64,000 nt of DNA from Clostridium sp. MB40-C1 (lineage in GTDB: Bacteria; Bacillota; Clostridia; Clostridiales; Clostridiaceae), in NCBI RefSeq assembly GCF_030913655.1, contig NZ_CP133189.1:1178001-1242000 (forward strand), in the 5' to 3' direction. The stretch's first letter is position 1. Every line of letters starts with the position of its first letter. The translations under genes and the position numbers were made by a program. Positions 63,575 to 64,000 of this stretch are shown here, piece after piece. The notes beneath the pieces are model-generated. The model saw nothing but the letters and a program-made list of their open reading frames with translations, was not told the origin of the DNA and did not search any database.

Positions 63575-64000
63575 TAATCGTCACCGTTCCCTCCGAACCG
63601 TTCACCGTTATCATTTGTCCACTTTCAATGCTTCTCGTGGCGGTGTGTGTCGCCATAACAGCAGGGATACCATATTCCCGTGCAACAATGCTTGAATGAC
63701 TGAGAGGACCACCAATATCCGTTACAATTGCAATTGCAGAGGCAAACAAGGGTGTCCAAGCGGGAGTTGTAGTAACAGAAACCAATACACTTCCCGGCTG
63801 GAAATTTTCAAAATCTGCCGGACTATTCAGTACACAGGCGCGAGCTGTAACAACACCAGAACTAGTTCCTATACCCCTCAACACGGTTTTTCCATCTTTC
63901 TGTTTCTGTGGTGCATGTGATGTGCCTTTTGCATTCTTCTCAGGTAATTGAGCTGGCGGCACATAACCCTGGTATTTTTTTAGTTCCGTTTTTCGCGCAA
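63567..64000 (-). CDS. PEP-utilising enzyme C-terminal domain (5' end outside window)
   Basis: The frame is open past the right edge, so only the C-terminal ~145 residues are seen. They form a swivelling phosphohistidine domain: GKTVLRGIGTSSGVVTARAC, LVSVTTTPAWTPLFASAIAI, GGPLSHSSIVAREYGIPAVM with catalytic His. This matches PEP synthase/PPDK-like proteins and rifampicin phosphotransferases; without the N-terminal domains I cannot choose. Its stop overlaps the start of the MFS gene, so the pair was one operon, fitting an antibiotic-modifying enzyme plus efflux pump. This last point is inference. Confidence 0.8.
   Translation of the reverse strand, partial: ARKTELKKYQGYVPPAQLPEKNAKGTSHAPQKQKDGKTVLRGIGTSSGVVTARACVLNSPADFENFQPGSVLVSVTTTPAWTPLFASAIAIVTDIGGPLSHSSIVAREYGIPAVMATHTATRSIESGQMITVNGSEGTVTING

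Overview
The window is very AT-rich, with strong AGGAGG-type ribosome binding sites, frequent TTG/GTG starts and a gene set (ferredoxin-era anaerobic enzymes, fructose-type PTS, Amj lipid II flippase, iron-containing alcohol dehydrogenase, secreted GH18 chitinases) that together point to a Gram-positive anaerobe of the Clostridium type that degrades chitin. No rRNA, tRNA or CRISPR array was seen. The last 1.8 kb is clearly richer in G+C and looks acquired.

Layout. 1-1.6 kb: 3' end of a flavodiiron protein and an HD-domain protein. 2.2-6.2 kb: an ECF sigma factor, a membrane protein overlapping it, and an ABC exporter pair; the gaps between these genes hold copies of a dispersed palindromic repeat. 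6.6-10.3 kb: a three-subunit xanthine-dehydrogenase-type molybdenum hydroxylase. 10.3-11.7 kb: a frameshifted FUSC-type gene and an HsmA-like protein. 11.8-17.6 kb (minus strand): a six-gene envelope operon with a VanY-like carboxypeptidase, a phosphodiester glycosidase, an anchored propeller-like protein, a sensor kinase, a lipoprotein and a response regulator. 18-20.6 kb: amj and cfa, followed by a diverged copy of the amj 3' end.

20.8-42.8 kb: chitinase 1; a mannose-type PTS module (mannose-6-phosphate isomerase, PRD regulator, EIIBC, EIIA); an ABC transporter behind a structured leader with a short leader ORF, mutually exclusive hairpins and two tandem terminators; a small secreted peptide with three evenly spaced Cys-Cys pairs; a two-component system; a MntR-like regulator; two divergent chemoreceptors; an acidic-repeat surface protein; and chitinase 2. 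43-50 kb: a secreted protein of unknown catalytic type that carries the same C-terminal module as chitinase 2, a FUSC transporter, and a class I ribonucleotide reductase preceded by two NrdR-like boxes 31 bp apart. 50-59.6 kb: threonine synthase, AlkD-like DNA glycosylase, AraC regulator, alpha/beta hydrolase, alcohol dehydrogenase, and a small regulon (GyrI-like protein, WYL regulator, radical SAM protein) that shares one palindromic operator. 59.9-62 kb: a sigma-54 activator. 62.2-64 kb: a decayed mobile fragment (integrase tail, MFS gene with two frameshifts, PEP-utilising enzyme).

The most promising unexplained items are the attenuator-like leader at 28.2-28.5 kb, the Cys-pair peptide with its duplicated promoter, the secreted 669-residue protein beside chitinase 2, the dispersed palindromic repeat family, and the WYL operator set. 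All calls come from reading the sequence; no database search was run.
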